64,000 nt of DNA, taken from Arachnia propionica. Its GTDB lineage: Bacteria > Actinomycetota > Actinomycetes > Propionibacteriales > Propionibacteriaceae. The notes below the pieces were generated by a model that was not told the DNA's origin, did no database searches, and was given only the letters and a program-made list of their open reading frames with translations. Location: positions 186,001-250,000 of the forward strand of contig NZ_RQYT01000001.1 in the NCBI RefSeq assembly GCF_003932785.1, read 5' to 3'. The position numbers and the translations under genes are program-made. Of this stretch, positions 39,158 through 48,362 are shown one piece after another; within the stretch, counting starts at the first letter, position 1, and each line of letters starts with the position of its first letter.

Positions 39158-40597
39158 TCAGCCGACCGCACCTTCCATCTGCAGCTCGATGAGCCGGTTG
39201 AGTTCCAGGGCGTACTCCATGGGGAGTTCCTTCGCGATGGGTTCGACGAAGCCGCGCACGATCATCGCCATCGCCTCGTCCTCCTCCATGCCGCGGGACA
39301 TGAGGTAGAACAGCTGGTCGTCGGACACCTTGGAGACGGTGGCCTCGTGGGCCATCGACACGTCGTCCTCCCGCACATCGACGTAGGGGTAGGTGTCGGA
39401 GCGCGAGATGTTGTCCACCAGCAGGGCGTCGCACTTCACCGAGGATGCGGAGTGGTGTGCCCCGGCCTCGACCTGGACCAGGCCGCGGTAGGAGGCGCGG
39501 CCCCCACCGCGTGCCACGGACTTGGAGATGATCGACGACGAGGTGTGGGGGGCGCAGTGGACCATCTTCGACCCGGCGTCCTGGTGCTGCCCCTCGCCGG
39601 CGAAGGCGATGGACAGGGTCTCGCCCCGGGCGTGCTCGCCCATGAGGTAGACGGCCGGGTACTTCATGGTGACCTTGGAGCCGATGTTGCCGTCGATCCA
39701 CTCCATCGTCGCGCCCTCCTCGCACACGGCGCGCTTGGTGACGAGGTTGTAGACGTTGTTGGACCAGTTCTGGATGGTGGTGTAGCGGCAGCGGGCGCCC
39801 TTCTTCACGATGATCTCCACCACGGCGGAGTGCAGGGAGTCCGACGAGTAGATGGGGGCGGTGCAGCCCTCGACGTAGTGGACGTAGGCGTCCTCGTCGA
39901 CGATGATGAGCGTCCGCTCGAACTGCCCCATGTTCTCGGTGTTGATCCGGAAGTAGGCCTGGAGCGGGATCGTCACGTGGACGCCCTTCGGCACGTAGAC
40001 GAAGGAGCCACCCGACCACACCGCGGTGTTGAGCGCGGCGAACTTGTTGTCGCCGGCGGGGATGACGGTGGTGAAGTACTCCTTGAACAGCTCCGGGTGC
40101 TCCTTGAGCGCGGTGTCCGTGTCGAGGAAGATCACGCCCTGCCGTTCCAGCTCCTCGTTGATCTTGTGGTAGACCACCTCGGACTCGTACTGGGCCGCGA
40201 CCCCGGCGACGAGGCGGGCCTTCTCCGCCTCGGGGATGCCGAGCCGATCGTAGGTGTTCTTGATGTCCTCCGGCAGGTCATCCCAGGTCTGGGCCTGCTT
40301 CTCGGTGGAGCGGACGAAGTACTTGATGTTGTCGAAGTCGATCTCGTCGAGCTCGGCCCCCCACGTGGGCATGGGCTTCTTGTCGAAGAGCTTGAGTCCC
40401 TTGAGACGCAGGTCACGCATCCACTGGGGCTCGTCCTTCAGCTCGGAGATGTTCGCGACCACGGCCTCACTCAGGCCACGCTGGGCTGCGGCGCCGGCGG
40501 CATCGGAGTCGTGCCAGCCGTACTGGTAGCCACTGAGGGCCTCCAGGTGCTCGTCCTGCGTGGCTCCAAGTCCTGGGGCCTGGTGGGTGGTCGTCAT
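39158..40597 (-). CDS. sufB: Fe-S scaffold subunit SufB
   Basis: Core subunit that builds the nascent Fe-S cluster. The 479-residue product includes [50 protein letters not shown] and [20 protein letters not shown], all characteristic of SufB, and ends with [18 protein letters not shown]. No intein interrupts it, although some actinobacterial SufB proteins carry one. ATG at 40597, only four bases after the sufR stop, so the repressor and scaffold are on one transcript. Confidence 0.96.
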   Translation of the reverse strand: MTTTHQAPGLGATQDEHLEALSGYQYGWHDSDAAGAAAQRGLSEAVVANISELKDEPQWMRDLRLKGLKLFDKKPMPTWGAELDEIDFDNIKYFVRSTEKQAQTWDDLPEDIKNTYDRLGIPEAEKARLVAGVAAQYESEVVYHKINEELERQGVIFLDTDTALKEHPELFKEYFTTVIPAGDNKFAALNTAVWSGGSFVYVPKGVHVTIPLQAYFRINTENMGQFERTLIIVDEDAYVHYVEGCTAPIYSSDSLHSAVVEIIVKKGARCRYTTIQNWSNNVYNLVTKRAVCEEGATMEWIDGNIGSKVTMKYPAVYLMGEHARGETLSIAFAGEGQHQDAGSKMVHCAPHTSSSIISKSVARGGGRASYRGLVQVEAGAHHSASSVKCDALLVDNISRSDTYPYVDVREDDVSMAHEATVSKVSDDQLFYLMSRGMEEDEAMAMIVRGFVEPIAKELPMEYALELNRLIELQMEGAVG

Positions 40598-40601
40598 ACG
40601 G

Positions 40602-41270
40602 TCACTTCCTAGTCTTGCTCGGGATGACGGGATTGGGGACGTGGGTGGTACAGACACCGTCGCCGTGGGCGATGGTGGCGAGCCGTTGCACGTGGCTGCC
40701 GAGCAGTCGGGAGAAGAGCTGTGTCTCCACCTCGCAGAACTGCGGGTACTCGGCCGCCACGTGGGCGACGGGGCAGTGGTGCTGGCAGATCTGGTCGCCG
40801 GAACGGACCGGCTTGATCGACGGGGCGTAGTTGGCCCCGAGGGCCTGGGTGAGGGCGTCGATGGGCGACAGGGAGGGGTCCTCGGCCCGGAGCTCGTGGA
40901 AGCGCTGCTCGATCTCGTCAACGTGTTCGGCCGCGAGTTCGTGCATGGCCTCGGGCCCGGCGGCCTCGATGAGGCGCCGGATGGCCACGATGGCCAGTTC
41001 GTCGTAGGCCTGGTGGAAGTCGGCTCGGCCGGCGTCCGTGAGGAAGAACACCTTGGAGGGACGGCCGCGCCCACGGCCGCCGTAGACCCGCTGCTCGCGG
41101 GAGTCGAGCGCCCCGGAGTCGGTGAGCGCGCCGAGGTGGCGTCGGATGGCCGCCGGCGTCAGGGAGAGGCGTTCGGCGAGTTCCCGGGCGGTGGAGGGGC
41201 CGTGCTCGAGGATGGAGCGGATGACCCGTTCGCGTGTGGAGTTGTCGGTATCGTGAACCGTGTCGTTCAT
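40602..41270 (-). CDS. sufR: SufR-type Fe-S-sensing repressor
   Basis: Transcription factor that represses the suf operon when holding a cluster. The 222-residue product has an N-terminal winged helix (about 12-70: [22 protein letters not shown]), a basic wing [10 protein letters not shown], then a C-terminal metal region with Cys162, Cys166, Cys179 and Cys207. Cys166-x12-Cys179 and then 27 residues to Cys207 approximates the family spacing, with His193 where another ligand may sit. ATG at 41270 after GGAGGGGG. Confidence 0.92.
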   Translation of the reverse strand: MNDTVHDTDNSTRERVIRSILEHGPSTARELAERLSLTPAAIRRHLGALTDSGALDSREQRVYGGRGRGRPSKVFFLTDAGRADFHQAYDELAIVAIRRLIEAAGPEAMHELAAEHVDEIEQRFHELRAEDPSLSPIDALTQALGANYAPSIKPVRSGDQICQHHCPVAHVAAEYPQFCEVETQLFSRLLGSHVQRLATIAHGDGVCTTHVPNPVIPSKTRK

Positions 41271-41307
41271 GACTCTTCCCCCTCCCGGCGATTTTGCGTA
41301 CGCCAGT

Positions 41308-41338
41308 CTTGTCGAATAGGCCCAGCCTATCAAGCAAG
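41308..41338. promoter_or_regulatory. Palindromic operator candidate for SufR
   Basis: CTTG, four bases, AATAGGC, CCA, GCCTATC, then AAGCAAG: the inner arms ATAGGC (41316-41321) and GCCTAT (41325-41330) are perfect complements around three bases, and the outer CTTG/CAAG also pair. It lies 38 bases upstream of sufR. On the minus strand the arm contains TAGGCT, which could serve as a -10 box, so a bound repressor would block it. Assignment to SufR is inference from position. Confidence 0.5.
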
Positions 41339-41420
41339 GGAAACCTAAAAGACTGCGCTGCGGGCCGCGAGAGCCTGGCTCCGCGGAGTCGGGTACCCGT
41401 CATCCACCCAAGGAGCCCCC

Positions 41421-42581
41421 ATGAGGACCATCGGTTACGCAGTCGTCGGCACAGGATACTTCGGGGCCGAGCTGGCACGCACCCTCCAGGGACTGCCGGC
41501 GGCCCGGGTCACCGCCGTGCTCGATCCCGACAACGCTCACGCCGTCGCCGCTGAGATCGGTTGCGATGTCGAGACCAACCTCGACGCGCTCTCGTCCCGG
41601 CCGGATGTCGACGCGGTGATCGTGGCGTCGCCGAGCCATCGGCACAAGGATGCGGTGATGGCCGCGGCGCGTCACGGCCGCCACGTCATGTGCGAGAAGC
41701 CGATCGCCCTGACCCATGGGGACTGCGACGAGATGGTCAGCGCCGCGCAACGGGCCTCGACGGTGTTCATGGCCGGACACATCATGCACTTCTTCGACGG
41801 GGTACGGCGCGTCAAGCGACTCATCGCCGACGGCGTCCTCGGGGAGCTGTTGTTCGCCCATTCGGCGCGCAACGGCTGGGAGGAGCCGGGCCCCGAGGTG
41901 TCCTGGAAGAAGGGCCGGGCCACCTCGGGCGGCCACCTCTACCACCACATCCACGAACTGGACTGCATCCAACACCTCATGGGACCGGCCACGAGGGTCT
42001 CCATGATGGGCGGACGCGTCGCCCACCGCGGCGACGACGCCTGGGACGAGGACGACCTGTTGCTGCTCCAGTTGGGATTCCGCGACGGCGGCCATGGCAT
42101 CTGCGAGTACGGCAGCGCCTTCCGATGGCCGGAACACCACATCCTCATCCAGGGCACCCTGGGCGCGGCCCGGATCGACCTCATGGAGTCCACCGTCACG
42201 GTCCGCACGGCGGAGGATGAGGAGCGGTTCGGCCTGCACCGCAACCCGGTGGAGGACGAGGACCGGGCCCGGATCTATCGCGCGAGGCAGGCCGACGGGG
42301 CGATCCAGTACGGGGCGCCGGGGCATCGGCCCCCGCTGTGGCTGCGCGGGGCGATCGAGGAGGAGCTGGCCTTCTTCAACGACGTGTTGCACGGCGCACC
42401 GGTCCCCGACGAGTTCGCTCCCCTGCTCACGGGAGAGGCGGCCCGGGACTCCATCGCCACCGCCGATGCCGCCACCCTCTCGCTGCGCCACGGACGAACG
42501 GTTGACATCGCCGAGATCACCGGCCGGGAAACGCAGCCGGGAGACCCGCGGGCAGCACAGGAAAACCCCCAGAAAACCTGA
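41421..42581 (+). CDS. Gfo/Idh/MocA family oxidoreductase
   Basis: A 386-residue NAD(P)-dependent dehydrogenase with the Rossmann motif VVGTGYFGAELAR (about 8-20), the family lysine in CEKPIALTHGDC (EKP about 93-95) and the His-rich catalytic helix in GGHLYHHIHELDC (about 174-186). The substrate, usually a sugar or inositol derivative, cannot be inferred. ATG at 41421 after AAGGAG. It is divergent from sufR and precedes pgl by about 185 bases. Confidence 0.85.
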   Translation: MRTIGYAVVGTGYFGAELARTLQGLPAARVTAVLDPDNAHAVAAEIGCDVETNLDALSSRPDVDAVIVASPSHRHKDAVMAAARHGRHVMCEKPIALTHGDCDEMVSAAQRASTVFMAGHIMHFFDGVRRVKRLIADGVLGELLFAHSARNGWEEPGPEVSWKKGRATSGGHLYHHIHELDCIQHLMGPATRVSMMGGRVAHRGDDAWDEDDLLLLQLGFRDGGHGICEYGSAFRWPEHHILIQGTLGAARIDLMESTVTVRTAEDEERFGLHRNPVEDEDRARIYRARQADGAIQYGAPGHRPPLWLRGAIEEELAFFNDVLHGAPVPDEFAPLLTGEAARDSIATADAATLSLRHGRTVDIAEITGRETQPGDPRAAQENPQKT

Positions 42582-42595
42582 GAAATCATCAGGTT
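42575..42595 (+). terminator. Weak hairpin at the end of the oxidoreductase gene
   Basis: AACCTGA, a seven-base loop, TCAGGTT: a seven-pair stem that includes the stop codon of the Gfo/Idh gene. No T-run follows, so its role as a terminator is uncertain. Confidence 0.3.
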
Positions 42596-42766
42596 GGCCC
42601 CAGCCACATGAGGCGAGCTATTGTCCTTCGGAGGCCCCCTTCCCGGAACCACGCCGAGCAGGGAGTACCGCCCGGTGGATTTGGCCGAAACGACCAGCTA
42701 GGAGTCGCGATGTCCGTGATCGCACATCCTCCCGCCGCGTCCCCGCGGCCGGCAGGAGGTGAGTGA

Positions 42767-43498
42767 GTGCGCACCCGCACCGTTCGGCTCAGTACTCCCG
42801 CGAAACTGGCGGGCCTGCTCGCCTCCCGACTCCTGGAGAAGCTGCTGGAGCTCCAGAAGGATCGCGACGAGATCCACCTCTGCCTCACGGGAGGGAGCAC
42901 CGCCGACCTCCTCTACGAACGTTTCGCGGAGTGTGCCGCCCAGGCCCCGCTCGACCTGTCGCGTCTCCACCTCTGGTGGGGGGATGAACGATTCGTCGCG
43001 GCGACGGATCCCGCACGCAACTCGCTCCAGGCCATCAGTCGCCTGGGGAAGACCCTGCCGGTCCAGACCGCGAAGATCCACATGATGGCCGCGAAGGAAG
43101 GTCGCGACGATCCTCATGACTCCGCCGTCGAGTACGCGGTCGAGTTGGGGGACGTCCACTTCGACATCACCCTGCTCGGCATGGGGCCCGACGGTCACGT
43201 CGCCTCCATCTTCCCCGGCCATCCGAGTTTCGACCCGACCAGCAAGACGGTCATCGGGGTCACCGACTCCCCCAAGGCTCCGTCCGAACGCATCTCGTTG
43301 ACCCTGCCCACCCTCAGCAGGTGCGATGAACTGTGGTTCATGGCGACCGGGGCCAACAAGGCCGAGATGATCGCGCGGGCGATCGACGGCGACGCCGCCA
43401 TCCCCGCCGGGCACCCCAGGGGGGAGGTCGCCACGTACTGGTTCCTCGACGAGGCGGCCGCCTCGTCGCTGCCACCCCGCTTCGACTGCCAGCTCTGA
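42767..43498 (+). CDS. pgl: 6-phosphogluconolactonase
   Basis: Hydrolyses 6-phosphogluconolactone in the oxidative pentose phosphate pathway. The 243-residue product has the phosphate loop CLTGGSTADLLY, then LHLWWGDERFVA, and GMGPDGHVASIFPGH, the active-site region of the NagB-fold lactonases. GTG start at 42767, with AGGAGGTGAG just upstream. In many actinobacteria pgl sits with zwf and opcA; here it stands apart. Confidence 0.93.
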   Translation: MRTRTVRLSTPAKLAGLLASRLLEKLLELQKDRDEIHLCLTGGSTADLLYERFAECAAQAPLDLSRLHLWWGDERFVAATDPARNSLQAISRLGKTLPVQTAKIHMMAAKEGRDDPHDSAVEYAVELGDVHFDITLLGMGPDGHVASIFPGHPSFDPTSKTVIGVTDSPKAPSERISLTLPTLSRCDELWFMATGANKAEMIARAIDGDAAIPAGHPRGEVATYWFLDEAAASSLPPRFDCQL

Positions 43499-43675
43499 GG
43501 GGCCCGACCCCGGCATCCGACGCCCATCTCCCCCACCCGGCCACAAGGCCCGCGGGTCGGCGGAATCACGGCTGAATGAACGACACATCCGGACCCCAAA
43601 CCCTGTCCCCGAGTGTTAGGTTCGTTGCTGGATCGGTCATCCACCATCCGCTCCCCTTGTCTTCGAGGAGTTGAG

Positions 43676-46237
43676 TTGCGTACGCGTGTGACAGTTGTCG
43701 TGGCCGGGTTCGTGGCCATCGGACTCATCGTTCTGGGAATGGTGCTCCAGCGCCCCCAGGCAGAATCAGGTCCGACCCCCTCCTCCCCGTCGGGGTCCCG
43801 GTCCGTCCCACCGTCCGCCACGGCCTCCGCCACCCCCACCCCGTCGGTGGTCCCGAACGACGCCACGTCCATGACGACGCCGAGCCCCGCCGAGGTGTCC
43901 CCCGACCCCCAGGAACAGACGAGTTCGGAGATCACGATTCAGCTCCGGGGGCCGGTCGAGCTGGCCGCGGAGAACGTCTCCGAGGCCGCCATCCAGCAGG
44001 CCATGGAGATCATCAGCGCCGCGGGCGGCTCGGTCGCGACGACACCGCCTGCGGCTGCGGACAGCACCGCCGCACCGGCCGCGCCCACCTCGACGACGAC
44101 CGACCCCGTCCCCGGCGATGGCGCCCCGGCACCGGCCCCGACGACCACGACGGCACAGCCCCCCACGAGTGCCCCGGCACCCGACCCCACGGCTCCGGCT
44201 CCCACCGCGAGCGCACCGTTGCCGGTGCGGCTCATGATCGGGGTCGGCCCTGACAGCCCGGCGCTGCCCGAGGGTGTGGCACCGCCCGCCGAGTCGGAGG
44301 GCTACGTCCTCGCCACCTCCGTCGACGCCGAGGGGCCGACGGTCCGTGTGGTCGGCACCGACGAGGACGGCCTCCATCACGGCCTGCAGACCCTCGGCAC
44401 GCTCGAGTCCGAGGGTGTCGCGCCCAACACCGTGATCCGGGACTTCCCGCGCATGCGGACCCGCGGCATCGTCGAGGGCTTCTACGGCCCGCCGTGGACG
44501 CTGCAGGAGCGCATCGACATCCTGCGGTGGTCGGCTCGGCACCGGCTCAACACCTACATGTACGCCCCGAAGGACGACGTCCACCTGCGCGATCAGTGGC
44601 GGGAACCCTACCCCAAGGAGCAGCTGGCCGAGCTGCGGAAGTTCGCCGACGCGGCACGCGCCAACCGCATCAGGCTCATCGCGACGCTGTCCCCCGGACT
44701 CGACATCTGCTACTCCAGCGAGGAGGACTTCCAGGCCGCCGTGGCGAAGTTCGAGGCGTTGCGGGGGGTCGGGTTCACGGCCTTCAGCATCGCGCTCGAC
44801 GACATCAACGCAAGCCGCATGTGTGCCGAGGACCAGAAGATCGGTGGTGGCGGCAGCGCCCAGGAGCGGGTCGCCAGGGCCCAGGCCCACTTCGTCAACC
44901 GCGTGCAGCGCGAGTACCTGTCCGCCAAGAGGCTGCCGGATCTCGTGCTCACGCCGACCAAGTACCACGGCGCCGAGGCCGACCCGGCCCGGACGGCCCT
45001 GTCCGTGAACCTTGATGACAAGGTGGCCCAGGTGTGGACCGGCGACGGCATCGTCGACGACGAGATCACCGCCGAGGAGGTCAAGAAGGCCACGACGTCC
45101 TTCCACGGCTCGAAGCTGCTGCTGTGGGACAACTTCCCCGTCAACGACGGCGATCTCGACCGGTTGTTCCTCGGCCCGATCCCGAAGCGGGACGCCGCTC
45201 TCCACCAGCAGTTCGAGGGCATCCTCGTCAATCCGATGCTGCAGGCCTACGCCTCGATGCCCGCCATCGCCGCGTACGGCAGCTACACCTGGTACGGCCC
45301 GAAACACGACGCGGACAAGGCGCGACTGGCCGCCGTCGATCAGCTCGTCGGGGTCAGGAATCAACCCAACGTGGCCGCCCTCATGGACGTGGTCAGTTCG
45401 TGGCGGTACTCCTCCACCACCACCCCCAGCGAGTTGGGCACCGAACTCGCGGCCTTCAACGATGCACTCGAGGCGAAGGACGCGGACGGGCTCGCGGCGG
45501 CCGAGGAGAAGCTGCGCAACCGGCTCGAGCTCCTCAGCGGGGCCCCTGCCGTGTTGGAGAAGGCAGCCTCGAAGGGCTTCGCCGAGGACCTCATGCCCTG
45601 GGCGAGGACCGCAGCCGACCTGGCGGATGCGGCGCTCGAGGCAATCGAGGTGAAGAAGAGTGTGGCCAACCGGAACCCGTCCCCTGCGGCTCCTGCCCTG
45701 AAACGGATGTCGGAGGCGCGTTGGCGTGCCGGCGAGACCGTCGACGGTGTGGCACCCACGGTGGGCGACGGTGCCCTCCAGGTGTTCGTCGGCGAGGCAG
45801 AGGCGGCATGGGAGAACGCAACCGGCCACACCGCCCCGGAGCAACGCTCGAAGCCGCGGGCCAGCACGAACCTCGGCCAGTGGGACGCGCATCCGGTGGA
45901 GGCCGCCGTCGACGGAAAGCCAGGCACGGCGTGGGTCTCGAGGTTCGGCCCCGATGAGAACTCCGAGTTCCTCGTGGATCTGGGTCGCGAACGCGCAGTG
46001 AGCGAGGTGAAGCTGCTCCAGGCCGGTACGGGGGACACGGCCGGGGACTTCGTCCACAACGGGGTCCTGGAGGTCTCCGCCGACGGCGCGGAATGGACGC
46101 AGCTGGGCCGGATCAATCGGGCCGAGGTCACCCTGTCCGCCCCCGCGGACACGAGGGCACGCTACGTGAGGATCAGCGCATCGGCCCCCAACCCTGACGG
46201 TCAGTGGGTGCAGATCAACGAGGTCATCGTCAAGTGA
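43676..46237 (+). CDS. Secreted GH84 beta-N-acetylglucosaminidase/hyaluronidase with CBM32-like tail
   Basis: An 853-residue secreted enzyme. Residues 1-27 are a signal or anchor segment (VTVVVAGFVAIGLIVLGMVLQ), followed by a long Pro/Thr/Ala-rich spacer (about 30-190), a GH20b-like domain (about 195-255), then the GH84 TIM barrel from RGIVEGFYGPPW. The paired catalytic aspartates are Asp375-Asp376 in SIALDDINAS; this DD pair is diagnostic of GH84 substrate-assisted catalysis. A helical region follows. The last about 130 residues form an F5/8-type (CBM32) carbohydrate-binding domain with WDAHPVEAAVDGKPGTAW. TTG start at 43676 after GAGGAG. It likely cleaves GlcNAc from host glycans or hyaluronan. 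Confidence 0.9.
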   Translation: MRTRVTVVVAGFVAIGLIVLGMVLQRPQAESGPTPSSPSGSRSVPPSATASATPTPSVVPNDATSMTTPSPAEVSPDPQEQTSSEITIQLRGPVELAAENVSEAAIQQAMEIISAAGGSVATTPPAAADSTAAPAAPTSTTTDPVPGDGAPAPAPTTTTAQPPTSAPAPDPTAPAPTASAPLPVRLMIGVGPDSPALPEGVAPPAESEGYVLATSVDAEGPTVRVVGTDEDGLHHGLQTLGTLESEGVAPNTVIRDFPRMRTRGIVEGFYGPPWTLQERIDILRWSARHRLNTYMYAPKDDVHLRDQWREPYPKEQLAELRKFADAARANRIRLIATLSPGLDICYSSEEDFQAAVAKFEALRGVGFTAFSIALDDINASRMCAEDQKIGGGGSAQERVARAQAHFVNRVQREYLSAKRLPDLVLTPTKYHGAEADPARTALSVNLDDKVAQVWTGDGIVDDEITAEEVKKATTSFHGSKLLLWDNFPVNDGDLDRLFLGPIPKRDAALHQQFEGILVNPMLQAYASMPAIAAYGSYTWYGPKHDADKARLAAVDQLVGVRNQPNVAALMDVVSSWRYSSTTTPSELGTELAAFNDALEAKDADGLAAAEEKLRNRLELLSGAPAVLEKAASKGFAEDLMPWARTAADLADAALEAIEVKKSVANRNPSPAAPALKRMSEARWRAGETVDGVAPTVGDGALQVFVGEAEAAWENATGHTAPEQRSKPRASTNLGQWDAHPVEAAVDGKPGTAWVSRFGPDENSEFLVDLGRERAVSEVKLLQAGTGDTAGDFVHNGVLEVSADGAEWTQLGRINRAEVTLSAPADTRARYVRISASAPNPDGQWVQINEVIVK

Positions 46238-47287
46238 TCCCGGCGGGCCGTGGTGGCTGACCGTCGCGTCGGAACAACCCCACGGCCCTTGTCGTGCGCA
46301 TGCCCAGGGCCTCGTTGACGGCGAGCATGTGACGGTTGGCGGCCGCGTTCATGGTGACCACTCCCGGGGTCTGCGGCACCGCCTGCTTGAGGGCGAGCAG
46401 GTTGCGGGCCTTCACCAGGGCGCCGAGGCCGTGGCCGCGGTGCTCCGGCATGACGACGGTGAAGAGCTGCTGGCCCATGGCCGCGGGTCGTTCGATCGGG
46501 GATGACAGTTCCGTCAACGCCACGGCGTGACCGTCCTCGTCGAGCACCAGCGTGAGGAGGACGCGGTGCTGGCGGCTCAGCCGTTCGTGGTACGAGGCGA
46601 CACGCTCAGGATCCCAGCCCCGCCCGGAATAGCGGATGGTGCCCTGGGGAGCGTCCTGGAGGGTGCGGTTCTTCGCCGCCGCGATGGGTTCGAGCCACGC
46701 CTCGGGTGGCACGCCCTCGATCGTGTGGCAGGTCCACCCCGCAGCGAGGGGACGGCTGGCTGCTCGAGATCCTCAACGGGTGCCGCGAGGTCGTGGTGAC
46801 CGAGCCAATACACGTTCCCCAGGTCCAGCCCCAGGGAACGGGCGAGACGGACGTTGTGGGAGTTGCGGTCCACAGCCCCGCCGCCGGGGCAGGGCAGGGC
46901 GTCCCCGGCCTCCGGGATCGACGTGAACAGCCGGGCCGTCACGTGCGCGACGCCCCTCACCGACTCCAGCACGACCTCGGCGAGGGCCCGGCCACATCCT
47001 CGACCTCGATGGGTCGCGCCCACATGGACGTGGACATCGGCCCCGTCGGGGTTGTCGGGATGGTCGGTGACGCACCGGGCGAAACCCAGCACCTCCTCGC
47101 CCTCCATGGCCAGCCAGCGTCGTACCCGTCCCACGGAGGTCGTGGCCTGGGTGAGGAGTTCAGCCGCATCGTGTTCGGGCCCGTGCGGTCCGAAGTTCTC
47201 GCGGATGTCGGCGCGCATCAACTGGGCGACGGCCCGCCACGTCGGGTCGCCGGGATCCTCGGGCAGGGGGTACTGCTCGATCCGCAT
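46230..47287 (-). pseudogene. Third double-GNAT acetyltransferase, broken by a one-base frameshift
   Basis: Two halves in different frames that together match the two intact neighbours. The N-terminal half (47287 down to about 46740) begins MRIEQYPLPEDPGDPTW and has the acetyl-CoA loop ATHRGRGCGRALAEV. The C-terminal half (about 46740 down to 46230) begins TCHTIEGVPPEAWLEP and has PEHRGHGLGALVKARN. The frames meet at a run of four C (46737-46740; GGGG in coding sense). Adding one base gives 1059 bases, exactly the length of the first copy (48359-49417). The break may be a real mutation, a slippage-based switch, or a sequencing error. Starts one base after the second copy ends. Confidence 0.85.
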
Positions 47288-47288
47288 C

Positions 47289-48362
47289 TTACTTCCCTCG
47301 TTTCCGCGACAGCTGGAAGAGTCCCAGGGTTCCTCGTCGCTCGAAGCCGAGTTCGTCATTGATCGCCAGCATGTGCTGGTTCTCGTACGCGTTGAAGGTC
47401 AGCACCGACGGGGCCTGCGGCACCGCAACCCGCACCGCCATCAGGTTCGCGGCCTTCACCAGCAACCCGAGCCGACGACCACGGTGCGCAGGCAGCACCA
47501 GGGTGTCCCGCTGGTGCAGCGGGACATCGGGGCGGCCACGGGTACCCGCCAGGTCATTGAGGGCCACGACCTGCCCCGAAGCCCGATGCACCACGAGCGC
47601 GACGAAGACCCGCTGCGTCGCCCCCAATGCCTCATAGTGCCGAACCACCCGCTCCGCATCCCACCGGGCCTCCGACAGGATCACGGCCCCGTGCGGCGCA
47701 TCCGTGGACATCCGCTGCTTGAGCACTGCCACTCCCGCCCGCAACTCCTCGGGCGGCACCCCTTCGAAGGTCAGCACCTCGTACTCCGGCCCCGCCAGCT
47801 GCCGGGCCTTGGTCTCGGCCGCCACCCACCGTTGCGCCGGAACCGAGAACTCGAGACGCTGGAACCACATCACCTGCGCCAGCTCGAAACCGTTGCACAG
47901 CGCCAACCGCACCCCGGGATGATCGGCCGCCACCGCACCGCCGCTCGCCGCCTCCAGAACCTCACCCTGCGGCACCGGGGTCATCACCTCGGCCCCAAGG
48001 TGGTCCATGGTGGCCGGCACCGCCTCCCGAATGGTTTGGGCCAGGACCCGACTGATCCCTCTCCCCCGATGCTCAGCATCGACATGGACGAGAACCGTGC
48101 CGCCGGTCCGGTTGTCGGAGGAGTCGATGCGGAGGCGCGCGAAACCCACGGCCTTCCCCTCCGCGCGGGCCAGCCATCGCATGATCCTGATCCCGCGTTT
48201 CTGTTCGGCCTGCTGGGACTGGACCAGCATCTCCACCGGGGTGATAGGCGTTCCCGACGGCCCAACGGCCTCCCGGGAGCTCTCGACACTCATCCGGGCG
48301 TAGGCGCTCCACAGCGGGTCGGCGGCATCGTCGGGCAGGGTGAGTTCGAGGACATCGATCAT
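47289..48362 (-). CDS. Double-domain GNAT acetyltransferase, second copy
   Basis: A 357-residue cytoplasmic protein with two GNAT folds. The N-terminal domain has DAEHRGRGISRVLAQ (about 120), and the C-terminal domain has LPAHRGRRLGLLVKAAN (about 307); both are the R/QxxGxG/A acetyl-CoA pyrophosphate loops. The linker between the two (YEVLTFEGVPPEELRAG) is shared with the copies on either side. It is reminiscent of two-domain GNAT proteins such as mycothiol synthase, but substrate is unknown and the MshD context is absent. ATG at 48362 overlaps the stop of the first copy (ATGA). Confidence 0.88.
   Translation of the reverse strand: MIDVLELTLPDDAADPLWSAYARMSVESSREAVGPSGTPITPVEMLVQSQQAEQKRGIRIMRWLARAEGKAVGFARLRIDSSDNRTGGTVLVHVDAEHRGRGISRVLAQTIREAVPATMDHLGAEVMTPVPQGEVLEAASGGAVAADHPGVRLALCNGFELAQVMWFQRLEFSVPAQRWVAAETKARQLAGPEYEVLTFEGVPPEELRAGVAVLKQRMSTDAPHGAVILSEARWDAERVVRHYEALGATQRVFVALVVHRASGQVVALNDLAGTRGRPDVPLHQRDTLVLPAHRGRRLGLLVKAANLMAVRVAVPQAPSVLTFNAYENQHMLAINDELGFERRGTLGLFQLSRKRGK

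Noticed and set aside
39158-40597. Intein in SufB
   Set aside because: The gene is 479 residues and continuous across the usual insertion sites.
43766-46057. A 763-codon minus-strand frame across the GH84 gene
   Set aside because: Antisense shadow; the GH84 catalytic DD pair and the CBM32-like domain are on the plus strand.
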